A stretch of 64,000 nucleotides of DNA from Lysinibacillus pakistanensis (GTDB lineage: Bacteria > Bacillota > Bacilli > Bacillales_A > Planococcaceae). Shown one piece after another: positions 52,833-61,304 of the stretch. The notes beneath the pieces were generated by a model, which was not told where the DNA came from, searched no databases, and saw nothing but the letters and a program-made list of their open reading frames with translations. The stretch is taken from contig BBDJ01000019.1 of assembly GCA_001312325.1 (NCBI GenBank), positions 25,433-89,432 on the forward strand. The letters are read 5' to 3'. The first letter of the stretch is position 1. Each line of letters opens with the position of its first letter. A program made the translations under genes and the position numbers.

Positions 52833-52890
52833 ATACATGCTTATGAAATAAAAATCTACTACTACTACAATTTAATGAGTATGTATGTGA

Positions 52891-52934
52891 TAAACCGTAT
52901 GCTCGTCGTGGAAAAGGCGTTTATACGGTTTTTC
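52891..52934 (+). terminator. Terminator after bioB
   Basis: AAACCGTAT pairs with ATACGGTTT over a longer loop, followed by T-rich sequence; it ends the biotin operon. Confidence 0.7.
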
Positions 52935-53033
52935 TATATGAGAATAGGTGTAGGGAACTGTTGGATAGAGGATGAAACGTATGGTGTTGTCGCACATTGA
53001 AGTTCCACTTTATGCCTAAAAAAAACATGGCTT

Positions 53034-53081
53034 TTCACAAAATGTTCAATGAAAGCGTTTTGAAATTGAACAGTTTGTGAA
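53034..53081. repeat. 17-bp inverted repeat upstream of a 40-residue ORF
   Basis: TTCACAAAATGTTCAAT 53034-53050 pairs with ATTGAACAGTTTGTGAA 53065-53081 (one mismatch) over a 14-base loop. No T tract follows, so it is not an ordinary terminator. It lies in the 395-base gap (52833-53227) between bioB and the small gene, which otherwise holds the bioB terminator and AT-rich sequence. It could be a regulator site or an RNA hairpin. Confidence 0.6.
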
Positions 53082-53227
53082 GGGCTTCACATAAGGCTTT
53101 ATTTTTACAAAAATCAGCGTAAAATAAGAATCAGGTAAGGCAATGATAAAATATAGTTTACAGGGAAGTATCACATTGTTCGGTGATTGTTAAATACAAA
53201 AAAACAAGTTTGAAGGGAGAATTTTCT

Positions 53228-53350
53228 ATGTGGGTCATTACAGTATTTGATAAAAAGGATGTTCGAATTTTTGAATACACAAACAAAAGTGAGGCTACAC
53301 AAGCATTGGCTAAATTCAAAAAAAATGCCGTTTTAACATATACAAAATAA
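53228..53350 (+). CDS. Small protein, 40 residues, hypothetical
   Basis: Starts MWVITVFDKKDVRIFEYTNK and continues SEATQALAKFKKNA. GGGAGA lies at good spacing before ATG 53228, and a strong terminator follows the TAA by 12 bases. It resembles small Bacillales proteins that begin MWVVTVF or similar and are of unknown role, so it is likely a real gene despite its size. An A7-A8 run near 53321 may hide a slightly different C-terminus. Confidence 0.65.
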   Translation: MWVITVFDKKDVRIFEYTNKSEATQALAKFKKNAVLTYTK

Positions 53351-53361
53351 ATTTGAGGTGG

Positions 53362-53406
53362 CAACCCTTTTCGACGCTATAGCGTACGAGAAGGGTTGTT
53401 TTTTTG
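53362..53406 (+). terminator. Terminator after the 40-residue gene
   Basis: AACCCTTTTCG pairs with CGAGAAGGGTT over a 13-base loop and ends in a long T run. Confidence 0.9.
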
Positions 53407-53963
53407 CTATGATTGAACAAAAATTGAAATCGCACTATAGACCAATAAAAGAGTCATGATGATATTAAAAGGTTGCCGATATTGATGAAGCATTTTTTGG
53501 AAAGCTGAACCAAACAGAGCCCAGCTACTTGTACTGAGGATGCCAACGATTCCTAAAAATACAGCGAAAAGAAAAAAAAGCTAAAATATGAAGAATAATA
53601 AGGGAGGATATAGGTTGCTACTACAGTAATGCCAAACAATATCCCTTTAGGATTTATAAATTGTAATAAAATACCTACTAAAAATAAATGACTGTTGTTG
53701 CCGCTTTCTTTTTCAAGATCATTGGTTTTGCTTGTTACTAAAGGCTAAATACAACATATAGCCAACCCCAAATAGGGTCAAGGGTAACTTTATAAAGGGC
53801 ATAAAATTTGTCAGGGCAATATTAAAAAAAGCTACAACCAATCAGCATAAAAAAAGCCTGCACCGACTCCGAGAGAAAAGGGAATCGTTTTTGTAAATCC
53901 TTGTTTATTGGCAAATAGCACGGCCATAAAGTTATTAGGACCTGGGGTAAAACTACACTCCTA
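53407..53963 (-). pseudogene. LysE-family exporter remnant
   Basis: Minus-strand reading gives TPGPNNFMAVLFANKQGF and then FSLGVGAGFFMLIG at the start, and RQPFNIIMTLLLVYSAISIF at the end: a LysE/RhtB amino-acid exporter. The first dozen residues are missing, since a stop lies immediately upstream of SFTPGPNN. Several frame changes and stops fall between the two ends, more than the usual one or two homopolymer errors per gene. I call it a decayed, 5'-truncated copy, though sequencing error contributes. Confidence 0.7.
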
Positions 53964-54020
53964 TTTTAATCCGAGTCAGTCCTTAACACGATTAAGTATG
54001 ACAATCTATTATCCTGTATA

Positions 54021-54064
54021 AAGAAACCGTATGAGCGAATCTAAAAAGCTCATACGGTTTCTTT
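54021..54064. terminator. Bidirectional terminator
   Basis: A perfect 13-bp stem AAACCGTATGAGC 54024-54036 / GCTCATACGGTTT 54048-54060, at the end of the minus-strand aminotransferase gene. Confidence 0.9.
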
Positions 54065-54072
54065 GTTGTAGA

Positions 54073-55236
54073 TTATAAAATGCTGCCTAAGCGTTTAATA
54101 CCTTCACGAATAATTTCAGGGGTTGCATTTGTATAATTAAGACGCATTGTACTTACTCCCGTTTTTGCTGTATAGAATGGGTCGCCAGGGACAAATGCTA
54201 CTTTTTGCTCCATTGCTTTGTGGAAGACATCGAGAGCTGATGCACCATTGTTCATCGTAGCCCAAATAAACATACCACCCTCAGGTCTTGTATACTCCAC
54301 ATGTGCCGGGAAGAACTCTTGCATTGCATCTAGCATTGCTTCAGCTTGATTTTTATATAATGTTATAATTTTCTGAACATGCTCAGTATAATCATTGTTT
54401 GCTAGATAGTCATAAATAACATATTGAGCAAAAATATTTGTGTGTAGATCAGTTGCTTGCTTTGCTGTTTCAATATGTTGCATGAGCTCTTTATTCTTTG
54501 TAATGATAAAGCCTAGACGCATTCCTGGCGTAATCGTTTTAGAGAAAGAACCAAGTAAAATGCTGTTCTCTAATTTGCCAGCACCGATGTATGGCAGAGG
54601 CTCGCCCTGAAAGCGCAATTCTCCATATGGATCATCCTCAATTAACGCCACATCATATTTTGCGATGATGTCGCAAATCTGCTGACGTTTTTCTCTAGAA
54701 TACGTTAGCCCTGTTGGATTTTGGAAGTTTGGAACTGTATAAATAAATTTTACATTTGGCTGTTGTAGGGCTTTCTCTAATTCTTCTAAATTAAGACCAT
54801 CATTTTCGAGCGTTACACCATAAAATGTTGGCTCACTTAAAGTAAAGGCTTGTATGGCTCCTAAATAACCAGGCTCTTCAATAACGATGCCGTCTCCTTT
54901 GTTGATCAGTACCTTTCCAATTAATTCTAGAGCTTGCTGTGAACCTGTAGTAATAAAGACATCATCAGCGTGAACATCTAATCCATGTAGTCGTTGGTAT
55001 TTTGCAGCAATGTACTCACGTAATGGTGCATATCCCTGAGTAGAAGAATATTGGAATAGTCGACTACCATTTTCTGTGATGGCATGGTCGACAGATGCTC
55101 TTAACGCATCGATCGGGAAAGAGATAGGGTTAGGAAGCCCCCCTGCAAAGGAAATAACGTCCTCTGCGTCTGTTACTTTCAAGATATTACGGATGAATGA
55201 AGATGGTGTTTTTAAAATTCTTTCTGAATATTGCAT
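54073..55236 (-). CDS. PLP-dependent class I aminotransferase
   Basis: An intact 387-residue enzyme beginning MQYSERILKTPSSFIRNILK. Signatures: SFAGGLPNPISFP, TTGSQQALELIGKVLINKG, VPNFQNPTGLTYSREKRQQI, EDDPYGELRF and the PLP lysine in LLGSFSKTITPGMRLG. This is the 2-aminoadipate/aromatic aminotransferase (LysN-like) subgroup; the substrate is not certain. AAGGAA precedes ATG 55236; longer upstream reading has no ribosome site. Divergent from a MocR regulator that probably controls it. Confidence 0.92.
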   Translation of the reverse strand: MQYSERILKTPSSFIRNILKVTDAEDVISFAGGLPNPISFPIDALRASVDHAITENGSRLFQYSSTQGYAPLREYIAAKYQRLHGLDVHADDVFITTGSQQALELIGKVLINKGDGIVIEEPGYLGAIQAFTLSEPTFYGVTLENDGLNLEELEKALQQPNVKFIYTVPNFQNPTGLTYSREKRQQICDIIAKYDVALIEDDPYGELRFQGEPLPYIGAGKLENSILLGSFSKTITPGMRLGFIITKNKELMQHIETAKQATDLHTNIFAQYVIYDYLANNDYTEHVQKIITLYKNQAEAMLDAMQEFFPAHVEYTRPEGGMFIWATMNNGASALDVFHKAMEQKVAFVPGDPFYTAKTGVSTMRLNYTNATPEIIREGIKRLGSIL

Positions 55237-55293
55237 AATTAATCGTTCCTTTTTTTTCTGATTTTTTTTAAAAATTATAGCATTGAAATCATA

Positions 55294-55342
55294 TGCATAC
55301 AATATTATCATTGTATGCAAGACAATTAAAATATTGTATGCA
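55294..55342. promoter_or_regulatory. MocR-type operator: three TGCATACAAT half-sites
   Basis: TGCATACAAT at 55294-55303, then ATTGTATGCA at 55310-55319 and again at 55333-55342. The first two form an inverted repeat; the last two are direct repeats exactly 23 bases apart. This lies in the 133-base gap between the divergent aminotransferase and MocR genes, the layout seen for MocR/PdxR regulators. Confidence 0.8.
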
Positions 55343-55369
55343 AAAGTGACGAGAAAAGGAGCATAGAGA

Positions 55370-56767
55370 ATGCCAGTAAATTCATTTGAAGAGTATCCAA
55401 TGAGCTGGAGACCAAATATCAGCAATATTTCGGCTCCATTATATATAGCCATAGCTGAACAGCTTGAACAAGATATAAAGGACGGGAAGCTCTTGCCTGG
55501 GACAAAGCTACCCCCTCAACGGGAATTAGCTGACTTTTTAGATGTTAATTTAAGTACAATCACAAGAGCTTTTAAGCTTTGTGGTCAAAAGGGGCTCATC
55601 TATGCTTCGATTGGAAGTGGAACATTTGTGTCCTCCGATGCCGCAACCAATAAAATTTTATTACCCACTAGTCATTCCCCACATATGATTGAAATGGGCT
55701 CTGTTCTGCCAGATAACTATGTAAATGAAGACATTACTCGTTATATGAAAAAAATGATGAATGATTCTAATTTTAATAAACTCTTTCAATATGGACGTCT
55801 TGAAGGAAATGTGTGGCAAAATGAGGCAGCATTAAAGCTTTTAGAAAAAGTCAATTTTCAAACGGATCAGCCTATTTTGCTTGGGGCTGGAGGACAAAAT
55901 GCGATTGTCGGAACATTAGCTGCATTATTCCAAGCAGGAGATAGAATTGGCACAGACCCTATCACCTATGCTGGGATAAAAACAGCTGCCAATATGTTAG
56001 GAATCCAACTAGTAGCAATACAGCAAAAGGATGGTGAAATGACCAGAGAGGGGCTATTATATGCCTGTAAAAATGAGCATATTAAAGGTTTGTATGTAAT
56101 TCCGGATTTTCACAACCCAACTACTCACACAATGTCTTTAGAAACAAGGAGAATGATTGCAGAAGTAGCAAGGGATACAGGTTTAATTATTATTGAGGAT
56201 GCCATCTATAGCTTTTTGAAGGAGCAGCCTCTTGCACCAATAGCTTCCTATGCACCAGAAAAAGTTATTTATATTGCCAGCTTGTCTAAAACCATATCAC
56301 CTGGATTACGATTGTCGTATATCGTTACACCTTCAGCACTGCGAAAAAGAATAATGGAGACGCTTTATAATATCAATATTTCGATATCACCAATGATGCT
56401 AGAGCTTGCCACAAGATTGATTCATGATGGTGTAGCAGAAACGATTTTAGAAAAACACAAGTTGTATGCAAAGCAACAAAATGCATTGGTTAATCAATAC
56501 CTAGGTAATTACAATATTTTAGGGGATGACGCATGTATTTTCAGATGGCTTATACTTCCTGATAAATTTACAGGTGTACAGTTTGAATTGCTTGCAGCAA
56601 AGGCTGGTGTACAGGTGTATGCTGCAGAGCGTTTTGCAGTGGGAAATGCGAAACCGATCAACGCAGTTCGACTAGCCATTACTGCACCGGAGAATCAGCT
56701 TGAACAGGCACTCATTATTTTGAAGGATTTACTTGAAAGCAATGGAGATTATACATTTGTTGATTAA
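55370..56767 (+). CDS. MocR/PdxR-family GntR-aminotransferase regulator
   Basis: An intact 465-residue chimera: N-terminal GntR winged helix (about 20-90, LPPQRELADFLDVNLSTITR, IYASIGSGTFVSS) and C-terminal aminotransferase-like domain with LGAGGQNAIVGTLAALF, PDFHNPTTHTMS, IIEDAIYSF and the PLP lysine in ASLSKTISPGLRLS. Such proteins sense PLP or a PLP adduct. It probably regulates the divergent aminotransferase and itself through the operator between them. AAGGAGCATAGAGA precedes ATG 55370. Confidence 0.93.
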   Translation: MPVNSFEEYPMSWRPNISNISAPLYIAIAEQLEQDIKDGKLLPGTKLPPQRELADFLDVNLSTITRAFKLCGQKGLIYASIGSGTFVSSDAATNKILLPTSHSPHMIEMGSVLPDNYVNEDITRYMKKMMNDSNFNKLFQYGRLEGNVWQNEAALKLLEKVNFQTDQPILLGAGGQNAIVGTLAALFQAGDRIGTDPITYAGIKTAANMLGIQLVAIQQKDGEMTREGLLYACKNEHIKGLYVIPDFHNPTTHTMSLETRRMIAEVARDTGLIIIEDAIYSFLKEQPLAPIASYAPEKVIYIASLSKTISPGLRLSYIVTPSALRKRIMETLYNINISISPMMLELATRLIHDGVAETILEKHKLYAKQQNALVNQYLGNYNILGDDACIFRWLILPDKFTGVQFELLAAKAGVQVYAAERFAVGNAKPINAVRLAITAPENQLEQALIILKDLLESNGDYTFVD

Positions 56768-56815
56768 AGGAAAAAAGGCTCATAATAGGGCTATGTAAGG
56801 AAAAGTGGTGATAGG

Positions 56816-57124
56816 ATGACGCATAAAGGGCGTATTATTTTTCATGTAGATATGAATGGTTTTTATGCTTCAGTTGAACAGGCATATAACCCAAGCTTAA
56901 AGGGTAAGCCTATAGCGATTGCTGGGAACCCAAAAGAACGCCGCGGTATTCTTGTCACCTGCTCGTATGAGGCAAGGGCTCTCGGGATTTACACAACAAT
57001 GACAGTTCATGAGGCATTGCGAAAATGTCCTGAATTATTGTTATTACCACCAGATTTTCAAAAGTATCGTGAAGCATCCAAGCAGATTTATCATTTGCTA
57101 ATATACACTGAATATTCACCGTGA
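56816..57124 (+). pseudogene. dinB: DNA polymerase IV (dinB), truncated after about 95 residues
   Basis: The N-terminus is a perfect Y-family start: IIFHVDMNGFYASVEQAYNP, with the catalytic Asp, then KPIAIAGNPKERRGILVTCS, YEARALGIYTTMTVHEAL and FQKYREASKQIYHLL. The similarity then stops abruptly near base 57100. The second catalytic motif (SIDE), the fingers/little-finger domains and the beta-clamp motif are all absent. What follows is SLH-domain sequence. A deletion or recombination removed the last roughly 300 residues; a simple indel cannot explain it. Confidence 0.85.
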
Positions 57125-57440
57125 AACGCCTAAGCCAATTGAACTGATAATTCCTTTCACCGACATAGCTGACCACTGTGCAAAGGAATACATCCTAAAA
57201 GCTGCAACTATAAAGGCTACCCAAAACCTTTAATCCCAATGCTCAGCTAACACAAGCTCAAGTGACATCTATTTTAGTACGCACATGGGCTTACAAGCTA
57301 AACAACCAGCACCTTTTAATGACATCGCAAACTATGCAGATCAATCAAAGGATGAAATCGGAGCTGCTTATCAAGCTGGTATTATTAAAGGGTACGAAGG
57401 CAAATTCAATCCAGGAGCGCTTGTCATGTGCCATAATAAA
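57105..57440 (+). pseudogene. Remnant of an S-layer-homology (SLH) domain protein
   Basis: In shifting frames: RETPKPIELIIPFTDIADHC; then NAQLTQAQVTSILVRT; then APFNDIANYADQSKDEIGAA followed by YQAGIIKGYEGKFNPGA. The last two fit SLH motifs (FxDI...I..A...GI..G...F.P). There is no start or complete gene. It is joined directly to the broken dinB. The rest of the gap to 57663 holds a terminator-like hairpin and otherwise featureless AT-rich sequence. Confidence 0.75.
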
Positions 57441-57443
57441 AAT

Positions 57444-57484
57444 AAAATGTCACCATTCAGTTATACTAAAAGGTGGCATTTTTA
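57444..57484 (+). terminator. Terminator-like hairpin after the SLH remnant
   Basis: AAATGTCACC pairs with GGTGGCATTT (one G-T pair) over a loop of about 18 bases, followed by T-rich sequence. Confidence 0.65.
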
Positions 57485-57663
57485 CTTTGAGAGACAAATA
57501 TTTTGGAAAAGAACCTTTAACGGAAAAAAAAGGTGAATAATACCTTTACTTGTTCTATCAATTTGGATATTGGGATCTTTTCTAGCAAAGTAAATAACTG
57601 GGGTTAGTAAAAGGGGCTAGAGCATAAAATGACCATTTTATAAAAGCTCAAATCCTACTAAAT

Positions 57664-58249
57664 TTATAGCATAAGTAAATAACGCAGTACCTGCTGCTTA
57701 CTGTAAGAAACGTGCTCATTATCTCTTTCTAGTTTACTAATCATAATACTTCCCTCAAAACTTGCAATAATAAAGGAAGCCACCGCCTTTGTATCAATGT
57801 TAGGATTTAACTCTCTATTTTGAATACCTTCCTCTATAATTTCTTCAAGCATGTTGAGAAATTTACGGAGAACAGTAAGCGCTTTGTCTCTTAAAAGTGG
57901 GTTAGTATCATCACTGTCTATGGCAGTATTTAGTAACGGACATCCCCCTTTTACTGGTGGATTATTTACCACATCTTTGTATACATCAAACAGGGAACTA
58001 ATTTTTTTCTAATGCTGTATTAGTATGAAGAGTTACTTCAGAAAAGTGTTGAAATACAGTTTCAATAGCGTAATCAAGTGCCTCTAAAGCAATTTCATCT
58101 TTATTTTTAAAATTACGATAAATCCCTCCCTTTTGTAGCCCAGTGGCTTCCATAATGTCATTCATTGAACAACCAGCATAACCCTTTTGATTAAATAATT
58201 CTGCTGATTTTAGGATAATGTTTTCCCGAGTTTTCTCACCTTTTCGCAT
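57664..58249 (-). CDS. TetR/AcrR-family regulator (one frameshift)
   Basis: A 194-residue protein: N-terminal helix-turn-helix (NIILKSAELFNQKGYAGCSM, NDIMEATGLQKGGIYRNFKN) and C-terminal ligand domain with VKGGCPLLNTAIDSDD and VASFIIASFEGSIMISKLE. One extra T at about 58008-58014 on the plus strand breaks the frame. GGAGAGGG lies just before ATG 58249. A perfect palindrome typical of TetR operators lies 85 bases upstream, so self-regulation and control of the divergent gene are likely. Confidence 0.9.
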
Positions 58250-58333
58250 AATACCCTCTCCATTATTGTTGTTGTTGAAAAATTGTAACATGTTTTAATT
58301 GTACATTAAAATATAATGAGTTATATTAAAAAA

Positions 58334-58347
58334 AGACCGAACGGTCT
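58334..58347. promoter_or_regulatory. TetR-type operator palindrome
   Basis: The 14-base perfect palindrome AGACCGAACGGTCT (apart from the central AA) is flanked by A and T runs, between the divergent TetR and HD-domain genes. AGACCG...CGGTCT is a common TetR half-site pair. The flanking A/T runs could also make it act as a short terminator. Confidence 0.7.
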
Positions 58348-58475
58348 CTTTTTGAAGAAAACACTAAAGGAGGTGTTATGAGAAACCCTTTAATTAAGTA
58401 TGTAATCTCTTTATCATGACTTTAAACATCATTGTAAAATTAGCTAAAAAAATAATTAAGCTTAGGAGAAAATAT

Positions 58476-59077
58476 ATGTATAACATTATTATTCCAGATA
58501 GTAAGGTAGCAAAAGAAGCTACACAATTAGTTTCCGAGATTTCTCCAGAATTCCTCTATAATCATTGTTTACGCACATATGCTTTTGGTGATTCGTTAGG
58601 AAAAAAAATATGGATTGAAATATGATCTTGAATTGTTCTATCTCGCCTCTGTGTTACATGATATAGGTCTTACTGAGAAAGTTTGTTGTAAACATTCATT
58701 TGAATATGAAGGTGCTGATTATGCTGAGAAATTCCTTCGCTCTCACAATTTTTCACAAGACAAAATTGATGTGGTGCGTGAAGCGATTATTTTGCATACA
58801 TCAGAAATTGCTGAAGAAAAACAACCAGAAATTGCTTTAGTTCATTTCGGAGCAGGAATGGATATAATGGGGTTACGTATAGAAGATATTTCTGAGGAAG
58901 CCTTTAATTTCATAATTGAAACCTATCCTCGATTAGGGTTCAAAAAAATCTATTATTGAACTCATTAAATATGATTCTAAACTTAAAAATGCTCAGCAAC
59001 AACCCAATAATTTGAGTTCTGCTATGCTTAATATGGGTTTTGTAGATTGGGTTATGAATGCTCCTTTTAAAGAATAG
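58476..59077 (+). CDS. HD-domain protein, cyanamide-hydratase-like (two frameshifts)
   Basis: A 199-residue HD phosphohydrolase-fold protein. Metal-site residues: YNHCLRTYAFGDSL (His), ASVLHDIGLTE (His-Asp) and EAIILHTSEIAEE (His), the pattern of the cyanamide hydratase-like HD group; the true substrate is unknown. AGGAGA precedes ATG 58476. Breaks: extra A near 58605 and near 58948. Probably regulated by the divergent TetR protein. Confidence 0.82.
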
Positions 59078-59145
59078 AGAAAAAGTAACCGCAGATATAC
59101 AGGGATATACATGAAAACCTGTATATTCTGGGGTTCTTAAATTTT

Positions 59146-59391
59146 TATGATATAGGTTTAGGAATGAGACCAGATTTGACTGGAGATGGTAGAGGGTTAG
59201 AATTTCTAAATGCATGTATTAATTTTGTCCAATCAAGATTTACGCCAGATAAAATTACATTATCAGTGGCAACTTTTAATCAAAGAGCGATAAAAGTATA
59301 TAGAAAAGTTGGGTTTAAAGATATTGATACATTTATGCAAGATACAAATGGTAGTACATATGAATTTCTAAGAATGGCTTATGAATGCTAA
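59146..59391 (+). pseudogene. GNAT acetyltransferase, C-terminal remnant
   Basis: The last about 80 residues of a GNAT enzyme: GLGMRPDLTGDGRGLEFLNA (acetyl-CoA loop), ITLSVATFNQRAIKVYRKVG and YEFLRMAYEC. The N-terminal half is absent; directly upstream lies a small inverted repeat (ATATACAGG 59095 / CCTGTATAT about 59118-59126) and the end of the HD gene. No ribosome site precedes a plausible start, so it is probably a truncated remnant. Confidence 0.7.
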
Positions 59392-59421
59392 ATTAAAGGT
59401 TCCTTTGTTCAATTAAAGGGC

Positions 59422-59458
59422 AGCGATTGTTTAATTAGAGCAATCGCTTCTTGTTCTA
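59422..59458 (+). terminator. Terminator after the GNAT remnant
   Basis: AGCGATTG pairs with CAATCGCT over an 11-base loop, then TTCTTGTTCT. Confidence 0.75.
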
Positions 59459-59547
59459 ACGGAGCAGAATAGTTGAAGAAGGATTTATCTATTCTTAGGA
59501 GAACTTATTTATTTATTGATAAAAAAATAGTAAAGGTGGTTTTCGAT

Positions 59548-59940
59548 TTGAAAAAGATATTAATAGGGACTTTCTTTATGAGTTTCTCGTTACTGTTAGC
59601 ATCTTGTAATAATGATAACAGTAGTACCGTCTTTAAAGGAGAAGGAGATAAATGGAGTGGGGAATTAATTACTTCATATGATTTTTGGGGAAATGAGAGG
59701 CAGAGTATAAGGGTTCAATATAAGGGAGAAAACCTTGATGAACTCCAAGATAATAATTTCTTTGTAGAAAGTCCCGATTTTTTAGGTTGGGGCATTGATA
59801 ATATTAAGTTGGATAATAAGGGGAATTATTACAGTGGAGAAGCCGCTGAACAAGAAATTAAAACTCCTTCTTCTTCTAAAATAAACCTTAAAATTGAAGG
59901 TGTTGAGTCTGAAACTATTACATTAAGTTCAAACTCTTAA
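59548..59940 (+). CDS. Predicted lipoprotein, hypothetical
   Basis: A 130-residue protein from TTG 59548, chosen because AAAGGTGG lies 8 bases upstream and it gives a proper signal: KKILIGTFFMSFSLLLASCN with lipobox LLAS-C. The mature part is Asn/Asp/Ser-rich (GEGDKWSGELITSYDFWGNE, YKGENLDELQDNNFF) and probably all-beta. It resembles small Bacillales lipoproteins of unknown function. The same frame opens earlier, but without a better start. Confidence 0.75.
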   Translation: MKKILIGTFFMSFSLLLASCNNDNSSTVFKGEGDKWSGELITSYDFWGNERQSIRVQYKGENLDELQDNNFFVESPDFLGWGIDNIKLDNKGNYYSGEAAEQEIKTPSSSKINLKIEGVESETITLSSNS

Positions 59941-60271
59941 TAATGATGCAACAGCTATCTTACTCAACTAACACTGTCTTTAGTTAAACAAGGATTTATT
60001 TATATTTCTTATTAACTAACGGAGTGCGTTAGTGCAGTAAGTAGTTTTAAAAAAATCAAACTTTTTTTATAAAAATTTCACACGTAGTTAAAAAGAGAAA
60101 CTCCATTTTGATCAATCTTTTTTTCAAAATGGAGTTCTTCTATTTGTTGTTAAATAAAGGTTGTAGAGAACTTTTTAATCAGTCTTTTTTTATAAAGCTA
60201 CATCTAAATAATCTTCAATTATTGTTAACAAATTTATGCATTATGCAATAATTGTTTAAAAAAAGAATAGA
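59941..60271. other. Spacer between convergent lipoprotein and LysR genes
   Basis: 331 bases, very AT-rich. It contains a short palindrome ACTAACG/CGTTAGT near 60014-60033 and a perfect 12-bp stem AACTCCATTTTG / CAAAATGGAGTT at 60099-60136 that is probably a terminator. No ORF with coding character. Confidence 0.6.
60099..60142. terminator. Terminator in the lipoprotein/LysR gap
   Basis: A perfect 12-bp stem 60099-60110 / 60125-60136 with a T-rich loop and a T/C-rich tract after it. Confidence 0.65.
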
Positions 60272-61168
60272 TTACTTATTTGATAATATATACTCCTCTG
60301 TTAAATCAATAAAGGCTTTTAAAGCAGGGGACATCCATTTATTTTTATGCCAAAATAGTTGTATTTTGGTAGTGAAATCTGGTCCTCCCCAGTTTACTTT
60401 TTGAATACTACCATCTTTAATTTCCCTTTTTACTGAAATCTCAGGTAAAATCGCAATTCCTAGCCCTGCTATTACACACTTTTTTTATTGCTTCAACGTC
60501 AGCCAATTCTAATTTACTTCTTGGTTTTGCACCTACCTGTATCAATGAACTTTCAAATGCAAAACGATAATCACATTCTTCTGTTAAAAGCAATCTTTGG
60601 TTATCTAAATCAATTGGATTTACCACTTGCTTTTTACTTAGAGGGTTGGTTGGACAACAAATGATAGCCATGGGTTCCTCTTTTAATTCCTTCACTATTA
60701 AATGTGATGATGTTACAGCATTCATAGATAGTAACGCTACATCAATTTGCCCTTCTATTAATAAATTTAAAAAAATCCTTTTCGGATATTCCTGGACGAA
60801 ATACAAGTTCAACTTTAGGATACTTTGTTTGGAAGTCATTTAAAATATTAGGGAGTCTATAAGTACATTGCGTCTCTGATGCACATATTCTTAAAAAAAC
60901 CACTTGGTTCATTAATTCCACCGACAACCTTTAATGCTTCCTCTGTTAATCCTAAAATTTTATCAGCATAATCCTGAAGAAACATACCAGCTTCAGTTAA
61001 AATGACTCTTTTACCAAGCCTTTCAAAGAGAGGGGTTCCCAACTCTTCTTCTAAAGCTAATATATTTGCAGTAATACTAGATTGGGCATAACCAAGAATT
61101 TGAGCAGTTTTTGTGAAATTCAATAATTTTGATGCTGTTTGGAACATGATTAATTGTTTAATTTCCAA
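60272..61168 (-). CDS. LysR-family regulator (three frameshifts)
   Basis: A 297-residue regulator: N-terminal helix-turn-helix (FQTASKLLNFTKTAQILGYA, SSITANILALEEELGTPLF, ERLGKRVILTEAG) and a periplasmic-binding-like effector domain (FLRICASETQCTYRLPNIL, LLIEGQIDVALLSMNAVTS, LGIAILPEISVKREIKDG). Three +1 runs (near 60481, 60767 and 60893 on the plus strand) break it. TTG 61168 follows AGGAGG. It is divergent from the symporter gene and probably activates that locus. Confidence 0.9.
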
Positions 61169-61304
61169 TACTAAACCTCCTAAATCGGAATTGCCGATTG
61201 ATTTAATCAAAAAAATCTCTATAGATTGATTATATCATTTTATATATGATTTATGCAGGCGCCTAAAAGACAAACAATTAGAAATATTCAGAGGGGGAAG
61301 GGTA

